64,000 nt of DNA. It comes from Brachypodium distachyon. Taxonomy: Eukaryota; Streptophyta; Magnoliopsida; Poales; Poaceae. The translations under genes and the position numbers were made by a program. Shown here piece by piece: positions 1 to 10,944 of the stretch (its first letter is position 1; every line of letters begins with the position of its first letter). Where the stretch lies: contig NC_016131.3 of assembly GCF_000005505.3 (NCBI RefSeq), forward strand, positions 23,457,501 through 23,521,500. Reading direction: 5' to 3'. The notes below the pieces were generated by a model, which saw nothing but the letters and a program-made list of their open reading frames with translations, was not told the origin of the DNA and did not search any database.

Positions 1-1240
1 AGCCTACTGGAGGAATGTGGTGGAGACGCCGTGGCAGGATCGTCGCCGGTGACAAGCGCCAACGACGATGCTCCCACCGCGCCTCCACAACAACCCTCGT
101 CTTTGGAAAAGCCCTTGCTTTCGGGGGAACCTGTCTCGAGGGGTGTGGCGGGGACGTCGTGGCTTCCTCGCCGCCACCGGCGAGCGCGGGTGGCGAAGAC
201 GCCCTAGCCCTCGCTGCTTGGGGAAAAATCTGTCTGAGGGACGCAGCAGGGACGTTGCGATGGGCCGGAGCAAACGGCGAACGCCGGCGCCGGCGCCATC
301 ACAGCGTCCTCGCTACGACCCTCGCCTCTGGAGCGTGCGGCAGGGACACTGCGACAGCCCTGCCCCGGAGCCGCTCGCTAGAGGAGACGTGGCAAGGACA
401 CGGCGGCCGTGCACCCGCCGGCGCCGAGCGCTGGTGGGATGCACCCCCACCGTGTCTCTGTGACGCCCCTCGGAGTGGGCTCGGTGGGGTAATGCGGCAA
501 GGGCGCGACGGCAGTGCACCCGTCGACGCTGGGCGCTGATGGCATGCACTACCATCGCGTCTCTGCGGCACCACCCGCCTTTGCAGCCTCTTGGCTGTGC
601 TCTGAGCCGTTCCATGGCTAGGATGCTCCTTTTATAGGCGCGGAGGGGGGGGGGGGCTTGCCACCACACACGCCGGGTCAACACAGCATACGTGGCGCCC
701 CGCCCCTTGAAGTGCGGTACAGTCTTCGCCACTCCGCACGCCAAGTTGCTGTGACACACGTGGCGGCTCCCTCTTGAATCAGGGGCCTCGAAGTGCGGCG
801 AGTCCCTCGTGACGCGGTCGCTCCGCACCACCCGGCGCCGCTACAAGCCGCGACCCGTGGGCGGTCCACAAGCATTAGAGTGTGCAAGAATCCACTTTTA
901 CCCTGCAGGTTAGATTCTTACCAAGCCCGAGATGCTGCAAAAAAAATTCAAAATTCACGAAAAACTCAAAGCAACATGGATAATCTCCTGCCTCCCAGCC
1001 CCCGGGCAAAGAAGGGTCGATGCCAAACTTGGATGTGAGCACTTCATTCCCAGACGCAGCGACTGCGTGGTGCACGTTGCGTGGAACCCAGCAACCGCAC
1101 GTCACTGATGCACGTTGTGGGAAGCCCGGAAACTCATGTCCCGTGATGCACGTTGCGGGAAGACCGGCAACTGCATGCCCCGTGTCGGGGTAACCCGGCA
1201 ACGGGTTTGTATTTCCGAGGCTCCAGTAGCCCCTAGTCAC
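1..1240 (-). other. GC-rich tail of the gypsy element, or an unrelated LTR; no gene supported
   Basis: This stretch lies beyond the integrase end of the minus-strand gypsy element. It is very GC-rich and holds degenerate repeats of about 105 bp (units near 391-495 and 496-600), plus a TATA-like TATAAAA on the minus strand near 630. Near 1225-1240 the minus strand reads AGGGGCTACTGG, which resembles the region just before the 3' LTR of Tat-type elements. The sequence to the left does not resemble the LTR at 6993-7961, so I cannot call it the matching 3' LTR. Tat-type elements often carry a long non-coding tail here. The open frames seen in both directions have no recognisable domain and look like by-products of GC content. 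Confidence 0.4.
1071..1215. repeat. 38-bp tandem repeat, three units plus a partial
   Basis: The word TGCACGTTG starts at 1071, 1109 and 1147, so the period is 38 bp. Each unit continues with a GGAA..CCGGCAAC-like stretch. A fourth, shortened unit follows to about 1215. It lies in the tail of the gypsy element. Confidence 0.75.
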
Positions 1241-1395
1241 AACCAAGTATGGAAAGACACTTCTGTGTACCCAAAGCAGGGGACAAAAGAAGAAGGACCA
1301 TGCAAATAAACGAAGCAATCTTAAAACTTAGGGAAAAAGCACTTATCTTTATTCGCAATAACCAGTGGTTTACACACGGGGGTTGCCCGGCTACA

Positions 1396-2808
1396 CTAGT
1401 TCGAGAGGTATGCATCGGCGGCATCACCTGAGGGTCGGGCTCCGCTGCTCCACGGGTAGAACTTGCGCAAGTGCTCAATATTCCAGGTATTTTGCACTGG
1501 CAAGCCATCTTCGGTTTCCAACCGGACAACCCCCGGTCTGGTCACCTGTACTACCCGGAAGGGCCCCTCCCATTTCGGAGTCAACTTGTTCCCGGCCTTC
1601 ATTCCTTGTATCCGGCGCAGGACAAGGTCTCTGTTCTCGAGCCCCCAGGGACGGACTCGCCTGTCGTGGTAATGACGGAGTCCCTGCTGGTAGCGCGCAG
1701 CTCGCACAGCAGCCCGGCATCGAAGCTCTTCGACGAAGTTCAAATCGTCAACCATTTGCTCGTGTTGGCTGGAGTTACCGTACGCACGTACTCAGGGAGA
1801 TCCGTGCTTGAGCTCGAGGGGCAGCACCGCTTCTGCCCCGTAGACAAGGGCAAAAGGGGTTTCGCCCGTTACCCGACTAGGTGTGGTCCTGATTGACCAC
1901 AGCACGGGCTGGATTTTTTCGATCCAGTGTTTCCCTTGGCCTTTGAGCTTGTCAAAGGTTCTCGTCTTGAGCCCCCGCAACACTTCCGCGTTGGCTCGCT
2001 CCGCCTGCCCTTTACTCCTTGGATGAGCAACGGACGCGAAGTGCAACTTGGTGCCCATGCCCTCGCAGTAGGCCTAGAACACTGCGCTCGTGAATTACGT
2101 GCCGTTGTCGATGATGATGACGTTAGGCACACCAAACCGGCAAACAATGTTCTTTAAGAACTTGATGACCGCCTGGGCGGTCACCTTCCGCACTGGTTCT
2201 ACTTCCACCCACTTGGGGAACTTGTCGATGGCCACGAACAAATACTCATAGCCGCCGACTGCCCTCGGCAGCTTGCCGTCGATGTCCAGCCCCCAGACCA
2301 CGAACAGCCACGAGGCCGGGATGACATGCAGGGCCTGCGCCGGCTGGTTGCTCTTCTTTGAGTGGAACTGGCACGCTTCGCACGTCTTCACCAGCTTCTC
2401 CGCGTCAGCCAGAGCCGTGGGCCAGTAAAAACCGTGTTGAAACGCCTTGCCGGCCAGCGCCCGGGAGGCCACATGGTGGGAACATGTGCCTTGATGTATC
2501 TCTTCCAACAATGCACGCCCTTCTTCTTGTGGCACGCAGAGGAGCATAACTCCGTTTGCACTCCTATGGTAGAGGTTCACGTCCACCACGGCGTACATCT
2601 TGGCCTGCCGGGCCACTCGTTCCGCCGCGACGTCGTCTTCCGGGAGGGCACCCTCCTTTAGGTAGCGGGCGATTTCCACCGCCCAGGGAGAGGTCTCCCT
2701 GCCAACGCATGCCGCTACATCAGCGGCATGGACCCCTGCTGTTGCGGCGCTTCTTTCGGTTGCTGGAGGGGCTTCCCCGGCAACCGGCTTGGGAGCGACT
2801 GAGGGCAC
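1396..2808 (-). pseudogene. gypsy integrase, broken
   Basis: The integrase would insert element cDNA into the genome. The N-terminal HHCC zinc-binding pattern is visible near 2460-2360 (H, H, then CEACQ). The catalytic core shows a first Asp (GLDIDGKLP) and a second Asp (IIIDNGT), and after a stop codon the third acidic residue lies in GQAERANAEVL. The C-terminal part with KWEGPFRV near 1490-1540 is a usual Tat-type ending. The pieces share one frame but are separated by stops at 2095-2097 and 1792-1794, so the gene is dead. Confidence 0.88.
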
Positions 2809-3521
2809 AGCTTCCCTGTGCTAGAACACCCCCGCCGGAGGCTTCCGGCGCTCTGCTGCCATCTTGGACAGCTCGTCAGCCAGAAGTTGTCCTTCCGCTT
2901 GACGTGCTCGAATCGCAAACCCTTGAACTTGCGTTCTAGCTTGCGGACTTCATCCACGTACGGTGCCTTCTGCGGGCAGTCGTAGTCCTTGTTAACCTGG
3001 TTGATCACGAACTGGGAGTCCCCGCGAACAACCAGGCGCTTGATGTCGAGGGCGATTGCCGCCCGCAACCCAGCGAGCAAACCCTCGTACTCCGCCGTGT
3101 TGTTGGTGGAGTTCGGGAAATTGAGTTGAATGGCGAATCTCAACTTATCCCCCGTCGGAGACTCGATGACGACCCTGGCGCCAGCTCCCTGGAGACTGAA
3201 CGCGCCGTCGAAGTAGAGGATCCAGTGGCCCTCGTCCAGCTTGCCTGGCAGGCTGGTCTCCGGCTCCTCCTCTTCTACACTCGTCGACATCCACTCGGCG
3301 ATGAAGTCTGCCAGGGCCGCACTCTTGATGCTCTTGGAGTTGGTGAAGTGCAGATCGAACTCTGACAGCTCCATCCTCCACTTGGCCACCCTTCCGGTGG
3401 CATCACGGTTGGTGAGGGCTCGCTCAAGGCAGAACCCCGACACCACCGTGACGCGGTGCGCCTGGAAATAGTGGCGCAGCTTGCAGGATGCGAGCAGAAT
3501 CATCAGGAGGAGCTTCTGCAC
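2715..3521 (-). pseudogene. gypsy RNase H domain, broken
   Basis: The RNase H would remove RNA from RNA-DNA hybrids during reverse transcription. The sequence has YFDGAFS with the first catalytic Asp, NTAEYEGL with the catalytic Glu, and VRGDSQFV with the next Asp, in the expected spacing. It follows the reverse transcriptase in the same frame after two in-frame stops. A shift of frame lies between this domain and the integrase. Confidence 0.88.
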
Positions 3522-3731
3522 CTACGGGTACCTCGTTCGGGCGTCGCGCAGCACCGTGCTGACGAAGTACACTGGGTGTTGCACGAGCCGCTTGCGGGGT
3601 GCTGAAGTTGCCGGCTCGGGGGTGGTCCCCGGGCCCGATGCGGTTGCTAGGGGCCGCGCAGCCCCCTGCCCCGCAGCCTCGGCCCCCGGAACATCTTTCT
3701 CCCTCTCGGCAACCAACACCGACCTGACCAC

Positions 3732-4697
3732 CTAGTCAGTCGCTGCTAGGTACAGTAGCAGCGGCTCGCTCGGCTTGGGGGCGACGAGGATGGGTGGCGA
3801 TTTCAGGTAGTGTTTGAGATCCTGGAACGCCACCTCGGCCTCGAGGGTCCACTCAATCGGGCCCTTCTTCTTCATTGCCTTGAAGAATGGCAGGGCAACG
3901 TAGCCATTGAGGCGCTGGACATCCTTCACCTTGCGGGGAGCCTCCATCTTCTCAATAGCTTCTATCTTGCGTGGGTTGGCATGTATCCCCCTGTGTGAAA
4001 CCAAGAAACCCAGAAGCTGGCCCGAGTCTACACCAAAGGTGCACTTCTCTGGGTTCAGCTTGAGTTTGATCCTGCGGAGATTGTCAAACGTCTCCGGCAG
4101 GTCATCCATCAGTGAGTCCCCGCGCTTCGATTTGATGACGATGTCGTCCATGTAGGCCTTCACGTTCCGGCCTAGCTGGGGTCCCAAACACTCGCGCAAC
4201 GCGCGCTGGAATGTTGAGCCCGCGTTCTTCAACCCGAAAGGCATGCAAGTATAGCAGTAGCAGCCAACCGGGGTGATGAACGCTGTTTTCTCCTCATCTT
4301 CGACTGCCATCTTGATTTGATGGTAGCCGGAAAAAGCGTCCAAAAAGCTCAGCAGATCGCAACCAGCAGTGGAATCAATTATTTGATCGACACGAGGTAC
4401 AGGGAAAGGATCCTTGGGACATGCACGGTTTAGATCAGTAAAATCTACGCACATGCAAAGCTTATTTCCCGCCTTGGGTACCACTACAGGGTTAGCTAAC
4501 CAAGTTGGGTACAGAACTTCCCTGATAGCTCCGGCAGCCTTGAGCTTGTCCACTTCTTGCTTGATGAAATCTTTGCGCTCCTGTGCTTGCCGTCGGATCT
4601 TCTGCTTGACGGGGCGGGCGTCTGGGTGCACCGCGAATCGATGCTCAATCACCTCCCTAGGGACTCCGGGAAGATCCGACGGCTCCCAAGCGAACAC
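3732..4697 (-). pseudogene. gypsy reverse transcriptase
   Basis: The polymerase domain copies the element RNA into DNA. The motifs are clear: DFTDLNRACPKD, FLDAFSGYHQI, MPFGLKNAGSTFQR and the catalytic YMDDIVIKS. The frame ends at a stop at 3732-3734, and the next open stretch continues in the same frame. Domain order and motifs identify Ty3/gypsy rather than copia. Confidence 0.93.
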
Positions 4698-4986
4698 CTC
4701 GGCATTCTCCTGGAGGAAAGTGATGAGGGCGCTTTCCTATTCGGCAGTAAGGTTTGCACCGACGGTGACAATGCGTTCCTTGTTGCCGGCTTGGAGGGGC
4801 AGCTTCTTCACCTTGGCGGCCTCCTCCCGGAGCTTCTGGCCCTTGCCGGGGCACGAGCTCGAGCCTGCGCTTCCCCCGGCAAGCTCTTGCGGGGCAGCGC
4901 GGGCCTTCTTCGTTGCCGGGCTATCGCCCGGCGACGTCTTCGTCACCGGCGTCGGCTGCGGCGGCGGCCCTGACGACCTCGCCGAC

Positions 4987-5415
4987 TCACCAGGCTGCAT
5001 CCTTGAGATCGCACCTGACATAGAGGACGTCGTACACTGAAGGCATCTTCATCATGCCGTAGACGCAATGGGTCACCGCCATAAACTTGATCAGCGCCGG
5101 CCGACCAAGGATCCCGTTGTAGGGCAACGGGGTGTGCGCCACGTCGAACACGATGTGCTCGGTCCGAAAAGCTTCCTGGGACCCGAAGGTCACCGGTAGC
5201 GTGATGCGCCCCGGGGGGCGCACGATCCCGGGGTTTACTCCTCGAAATGGCTCGGTGGGCTTCTCCACCAACCTGGCGGAGAAGAGGTTCAGCCCTGCTC
5301 CGTTGTCCACCAGAACCTTGGTCACCGTCATGTTGGCATGGATGGGGCAGTGGGGCGCGTCGCCCTGCTTGCTGCCAGACCCGCCACCCGGCGAGGCCTT
5401 CTTTGCAGGCCTCAC
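4987..5415 (-). pseudogene. gypsy aspartic protease region
   Basis: This retroviral-type aspartic protease would cut the polyprotein. The motif VLVDNGAGLNLFS stands in the active-site place (usually D-S/G-G/S) and GILGRPAL is the usual flap-end motif of plant gypsy proteases. It is not in the same frame as the reverse transcriptase downstream. Confidence 0.8.
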
Positions 5416-5477
5416 GGCAACAGCCCCGACTCCGCAGCGAGAACCCGCTTCCCGCTGCCCTTGCGGGAACCCTTCTT

Positions 5478-6149
5478 CTACGAACCCTCCCCAGGGCTCG
5501 CGGCAGCCTTGGCTGCTAGTTCGGGCGCTAGGCGCCCTTCCTCAGCCATGGCACAGTTGTGCGCCAGGGCGTACATATCCTGTGTCGTCCGGACCCGATG
5601 CGTGGTCAGCTTCTCGAGCATCTTGGGGTCGCGGACATTGATGGCGAAGGTGTTGACGATGGCGGCAGCCTCCGCCTCCGGGATGGAGTAGGAGAGGTTG
5701 GAGAAGCGGTTGACGAAGCTCCACAACGTCTCCCCCGGCTTCTGCACGACAGTGTGTAGCTCCACCATGGTTCCCGGGCGCTTGTAACCGCCCTGGAACG
5801 CGGTCACAAACTGCTCGCGCAGGTCCGTCCAAGTGGCAATGGACCCGGCGGGCAGGTTGAGCAGCCAGGTTCTCGCTGATCCTTTTAGGACCATCGGGAA
5901 TCAGTTGGCTCTGACCTTGTCGTCGGCGCCGATGGCATACATCCCCAACGTGTAGGTCAGGAGGATATCCTTGGGATTCACGGTCCTGTCGTACGTGCCG
6001 AGCGCTGGCGCTCGGAACTTGTGGGGCCACGTCACCCGCCGCAGCTCGCGTGTAAATGCGGTGTGGCCGTCCTCGAGGCCCATAGGAGCATCCTCCTTCT
6101 CCTGCGGGCGTCGGCGCGGGGTAAGCGCCGACGCCGGCGCTCTAGGCAC
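5478..6149 (-). pseudogene. gypsy gag, broken by a stop
   Basis: The capsid-like gag domain (retrotrans_gag family) is recognisable from SARTWLLNLPAGSI, WTDLREQFVTAF and ETLWSFVNRFSNL. A stop at 5901-5903 splits the frame, and the part toward the 5' end continues to about 6149. The leader between gag and the primer binding site is GC-rich and shows no clear gene. Confidence 0.85.
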
Positions 6150-6980
6150 TGGCGTAGATCTTCTTGTAGGCGGGCATTCAAGATGCCACGCGCGTCACCC
6201 CGCGTGACAGTGCGTGACGAGTCCGAGGACCCCTCCGGGTCCCCGTCTCCCTGGCCTCCCTGCGGGGGAGGGTTCTCCCCTTCTCGTGAGACGCGGGGCG
6301 CGTCTCCGCGCTCCGGGTTCTGCCCGCGGCCAGAGCCTGCCGGGACGCCCTCGCCCTGCGACTGCTGAGCGGCAAGCGCGAGGAGCGCGTCCCACTCCTC
6401 GCCCCACGTCTCGTGCACCAGTGTGCCCTGTTGCGGTTCGTACCGCACCATGACCCGTGCGGCGATGATGGCTTCCGCCGGGGTTCGTGCGGGAGGCAGC
6501 CTGTTTCACGAACGGCTGCTCTCCGCTCTACCACCGGGTGCGCGGGGTGTGACCCCCCGGGCGTCGCTCGCAACGCGGTATGCTCGTGGCGCAGCTGGCA
6601 CTGCGCGTCCTCGGCCCGCGACTCGACTCACTGGCCGGGGGGGGGGGGGGGGCGGCACCATGCCCGCTCGCACGGTTGGCCCCGGCGCTAGGGGCCGCCA
6701 GCCCCCTCAGCCGGTTATCTGCCAACGGCCGAGGAGGTGGAGGAGGCAGTTGCGACTGCTGCACTCGCGAGGGTTCAGGGTTCTCTTGAACCCGCGACGT
6801 GTGTTACGCATCATGCGACCGCGCGTGTGCCGCTGGGGCCTCACGCGGGTCAATCCGAGGGTCACCAGCCCGCTTGGGGGGAATGGTGGCCCGCTCTGTC
6901 AGCGAAGAAGACGAGGCCAACGTCGATGTAGACACTGCTGCCGGCAATCACCGGCGAGCTCTCCTCTCGCGCCCCCTACT

Positions 6981-6990
6981 TGGCGCGCCA
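6981..6990 (-). other. Primer binding site of the gypsy element
   Basis: The minus strand reads TC then TGGCGCGCCA directly after the LTR ends in GACA. A TGG start and this position match a tRNA primer site. I did not assign the tRNA. Confidence 0.7.
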
Positions 6991-6992
6991 GA

Positions 6993-7961
6993 TGTCATCG
7001 CATGGGGCTCCGACACCGAGGGTGCGCCGGCACCCCCTTTTTAGGTTCGGCAGTGGGCTACGGGGATCGCTCCGGCGATCCCCGGCGGGACCAATGCAAA
7101 GTGCAAAAACGCACCCTAGACACTAATCACGGGCACACGCACACGCTTTTTACCCAGGTTCGGGCCACCTTGCGGTGTAAAACCCTACGTCCTGCTTGTC
7201 TGAGCTTATATTACCGAGCAATCCGCTGTTTACAGGGTTGCCGGGGAAAGCCCCGGGGCGATCTCTTTTTGGCTAAGTGATTTTTTCTACTTTGGGCTAC
7301 CACTGAAATCAACCCTAGACTGAACTGGAACCCGAACTCAACTGGAACCCGAACTGAACTGGAACCCGAACTGAACCGGAACCCGAACTGAACGGGAACC
7401 CCAACTGAACCGGAACCCGAACTGAACTGGAACCCGAACTGAAACCTTTGACCGTGGGCGGGGGTCCTCCTATTACAGGGGCCATGGTGCATGGTTTACA
7501 AGTGGCGAGCAAGGAGCTAGGGCAACTCCTCCTCGTTGCGCTGGTATGCATGCATGAATGCCAACTCCGCTGCTAGGGGTCTAGAGCCTAACAAGTAGGA
7601 TTGGACAGCCACTGTTTGCCTGCCTAACGAGTAACTCCCCTCCTGTCGGCTCATTTAATGCGTCGTGTGCTTCGCTCCTTGCTCTGGCAAGTCTGCATAT
7701 TGGGGCGTCTGGCGCACGCCCACGTGGCGCCGCTGCTCTGCTCGCTCAGCCCCGCCCTTACGGCAGGAGCCTGCGCCCGGGATCCTCTCCTTCCGGCAAG
7801 TGACTTCCCGGGAGGTGCCCAGGCAGGAATATTCCCCGAAGCCCCGCTAGCCCTTCCGGGCTGGTGGCTTGCCGGGCAGCCTGTTCGTTGCCGCCCGGGG
7901 CGAGACCCTCTTGGGAACCCAGCGATGCAACGGTGGTACCCCGGGTGCCACTGGTGCGACA
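6993..7961 (-). repeat. 5' LTR of the gypsy element
   Basis: The borders are TGTC at 6993 and GACA at 7961, giving the inverted TG..CA ends of an LTR about 969 bp long. The inner end lies 2 bp from the primer binding site. The stretch near 7150-7190 (CAGGTTCGGGCCACC) is the familiar LTR motif of grass Tat-type elements. The outer border meets a CACTA transposase frame without a gap. The duplicated target would be GCAGG on the right, but the left flank lies outside what I could match. Confidence 0.8.
7320..7446. repeat. 17-bp minisatellite inside the LTR, seven units
   Basis: The unit CTGAACTGGAACCCGAA repeats seven times from 7320 to 7438, with one or two changes per unit, and a partial eighth follows. 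It sits in the non-coding LTR. The peptides translated from it (PVQFGFQ-like) are by-products. Confidence 0.92.
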
Positions 7962-7964
7962 GCA

Positions 7965-9166
7965 GGGCATTAAAGTTCCATCGAACTACTCGTCGAGCAT
8001 CAAGCATCTAGTTGACATGAAGAGTCACAAGCTATCTGGCATGAAGTTTCACGACTGCCATGTCATACTCACTCGGTTACTTCCAGTCGCAATTAGAGGT
8101 ATCATGGAGCCGCACATCAGGGAGACAATCATGAAGCTTTCTGACTTCTTTGACAGCATCTCGCAGAAGTCAATCACCGTTAGACGATGCCAGATACTGC
8201 AGGATAGTATGATACAGATTCTGTGCGAACTCGAGATGTTCTTCCCTCCATCATTCTTCGATATCATGGTCCATCTAATGATTCACATATGCGATGAGAT
8301 CTTGTCCCTAGGGCCCTCGTTCCTGCATAACATGTATGGCCCTGAATGATACAACAGGGTTCTGAAGCGCTACGTTCGTAACAGATCGCGTCCGAAATGT
8401 ACCATCGTGGAAGGCTTTAGGGCAGAAGAGTGCATCGAGTTCTGCATGGATTGGTTGGCCGATCAGAAATCAACAGGTGTTCCTGAATCACGGCACAAGG
8501 GCAAGCTCGATGGCGAAGGTGGCATTGGACATACATTCCTTAATGTCTATGGAAGAGGAAGGGAAGCTGACTTTGAAAGAGCACATTTGGTTGTGTTGCA
8601 AACTGTCGATTGCTACCGGCCTTATGAGGATATGCAAACTGTCGATTGCTTACCACGTCTCTACTTGGCAATCGTATGCGATCAACGGCCATAACTTCTA
8701 CACCGCGTCTCAGGACCGTAAAAGCACGTATCAAAATAGTGGTGTAGTCATGACTTCTGACACCGCGATCAACGACAACAGCAAAACCAAAGCATTCTTC
8801 GGCGTTATCGAGGAGATCTGGGAATTGGAGTACTCGATCACAAAGATCTCGATGTTTCGTGTAATATGGACCAAAGGTGACAAAGAAGAAAGTCACAGGT
8901 TCACGACGATGGTGCTACCTCCTGAGATCCCTCGTGAACAAGTTGACGTGAGAAAAATCTTGACAAGAGAGGAACCATGGGTCTTTGCTAAACAATGCAA
9001 GCAGGTATTCAACACAGACGACCTGGCAAATAAAGGCCGCGTCGTAATAAGAAGAGGGAAAAGAAGCATTGTTGGAGTGGACGGAGTTACTTCACAAGAA
9101 GACTACGAAGGTTTCCATGATCCGACGACCGCTGCAGATGACGAAGAAGCGGAACGCACGATATAA
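7965..9166 (+). pseudogene. TNP2-type CACTA transposase, 3' part
   Basis: TNP2 is the transposase of CACTA elements. The first part matches the DUF4218 region: KSHDC-like HDCHVILTRLLPVAIRG, then ILCELEMFFPPSFFD and LHNMYGPE, followed by a TGA at 8347-8349 where the family has Arg. The same frame then continues through RVLKRYVRNRSRP and VPESRH. From about 8668 a second frame carries the DUF4216 region (FYTASQDRKSTYQNSGV, FFGVIEEIWELEY). The gene begins abruptly at the gypsy LTR border, and a 36-bp local duplication lies at 8598-8650. It cannot make a full protein. Confidence 0.88.
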
Positions 9167-9499
9167 ACGAGGAAAAGGAGAAGGAAAAGACAGCGTGATG
9201 GGAATGAGAGCGATAAAATACCACAAAACCCTACCTCAGAAGCACTACTGCGAGGAGTCAAGTTATGACTTATCAAAGGAAGGAGAAGGCCTAGTAGTCA
9301 CATTGTAATGTACTTGTACTGAATTTGAATGCAAACTTTGTACTAAGTGAAATTATGTGTGATCGATGTACTTTTGTGTATGCATGTTAGTACATGGCTT
9401 TGTCACTCCCAAAAAATCAATCCAAATTTAGCAAAAAAACTAGAGAAAATGCATGAATTTATTCATCAAACTTCAACTTTTTTGTTTCATCTATCTTAA

Positions 9500-9740
9500 G
9501 TATGGGAACATATCAGTAACGGTCGCCTGGTTACTTGCCCATTACTGATGAGTATAGGCACACATCAGTCACGGTCGGGTAACAAGGAGACCGTTACTGA
9601 TGTGCTGTTGGGCATTGCTCACATGAGCACATCAGTGGCGGTCGTTTTATTCTGCGCCCATTACTGATGATTGAAGGAACATCAGTAACAGTCGGGTCCC
9701 TTACCTGCCCGTTACTAATGAGTATAGGGTATATAAGAGA
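9500..9740. repeat. Internal CACTA subterminal repeat block and promoter
   Basis: The word ATCAGTAACGGTCG and its complement occur several times in both orientations. The block ends in a TATA-like GTATATAAG near 9729, followed by the leader of the second CACTA gene, so these repeats may act as its promoter. Confidence 0.7.
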
Positions 9741-9779
9741 ACACTTAGAAACACTTAGTCTAATTCTCGCCTGCGCGTC

Positions 9780-10944
9780 CTCCCCTAACCCGAGAGACCA
9801 GCAGTGGGCGCATCCCTAACCCTAGCGAAGCGCTGCCGGATTTTCGTGCCGCCGCCGCCGTCGACCCCGCGCTGCCCCGAGCCCGCTGCCAACCTCGTCC
9901 TCGTCCTCGCCGCCGTGCCTCCTCGTCCTCGCCCCGAGCGCCGCCACCCCGCGTCGACCCCGCGCCCTCGTCCCCGAGCCCGACGACGCCGTCACCCTCC
10001 TGCCCGAGGACCGAGCCCGACGCCGCCCTCTCCCTCCTCCCCGACCCCGCATCCTCGTCCCCGAGCCTGCGCCGCCATCTCCCTCCTCCCCGAGGCCCGA
10101 GCCTGCGCCCTCCTCCTCAACCACAGGTGCGCGCCTCTGCCTCCTTCTCCTCTGCCTCCCTCCCTCTCCTCTGATTTAGGGTTGATTTAGGGTTAGGGTT
10201 AGGATTTCTTGCTGTTAATTTAGGGTTAGGATTTCTTGCTGTTAATTTAGGGTTAGGATTTAGAATTTCTTGCTGTTAATTTAGAGTTAGCATTGTAGTT
10301 TGTAGTAGTAGTGGAGGTTGGGATCTTGCTGTTAATTTTGGATCTTGCTGCTGTATAGGTAGTTTGTAGTAGTAGTGGAGGTTTGTAGTTGTAGTTTGTA
10401 GTAGCATTGTATTTCTTGCTGTTAATTTAGGATCTTGCATTGTAGTTTGCTGTTAATTTAGGATCTTGCATTGTAGTTTGTAGTAGTAGTGGAGGTTTGT
10501 AGTTGTAGTTTGTAGTAGCATTGTATTTCTTGCTGTTAATTTAGGATCTTGCTGATGTATAGGTGTTGGTTAGTACAATTTTATACATGCTGCTGTTTAT
10601 ATGCTATACATGATATATGATTTTAGGTTTTTTATATGCTATATACATGATGTTTTATATGCTATATACATGCTGTTTTATATGCCATTTTAGGTGTTTT
10701 AAATGCTATACATGCGGTTTTATATGCTATTTTGGAGAATTGAGTAATGAATTGTGGGCCCGACCATCGTGTCGGGTCATTGGAGAAGGGGCCGGCCATC
10801 GTGCCGAGGGGGAACATATGCAGGTGCGTTTTTTTATGCAGGTTTCGAGCTCCTAATAGACAAAATTTGCTAGTTTTTTAGCATAGGTCATGCCGAAATT
10901 TTCGGCCGATATATATTTGATGGTTTTGATGGCATAGGTACCAA
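9780..10944 (+). other. Leader of the second CACTA gene, with repeats
   Basis: A proline-rich, GC-rich stretch (9800-10170) is followed by tandem copies built on GTTAATTTAGGGTTAGGATTT and TTTGTAGTAGTAGTGGAGG (10170-10560), then AT-rich repeats of ATATGCTATATACATG (10590-10740). No coding region is supported before the ATG at 10945. Confidence 0.6.

Larger units (their letters stand above)
1396..7961 (-). mobile_element. Degenerate Ty3/gypsy LTR retrotransposon, Tat-like
   Basis: On the minus strand the order is LTR, primer binding site, gag, protease, reverse transcriptase, RNase H, integrase, which is the Ty3/gypsy order. The TGGCGCGCCA priming site and the long sequence before gag and after integrase are typical of the Tat branch in grasses. 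The coding part is broken by several in-frame stops (5901-5903, 3732-3734, 3522-3524, 2095-2097, 1792-1794) and by at least one frameshift near 2810-2860, so it cannot move by itself. Its right LTR ends exactly where a CACTA transposase frame begins, so it is nested in that transposon. The left LTR was not found. Confidence 0.9.

Noticed and set aside
1..900. Genes in the GC-rich left edge
   Set aside because: Overlapping open frames on both strands, repeats every 105 bp and no domain.
7211..7551. Open frames with FGFQFSSGS-like repeats
   Set aside because: They are translations of the 17-bp minisatellite in a non-coding LTR.
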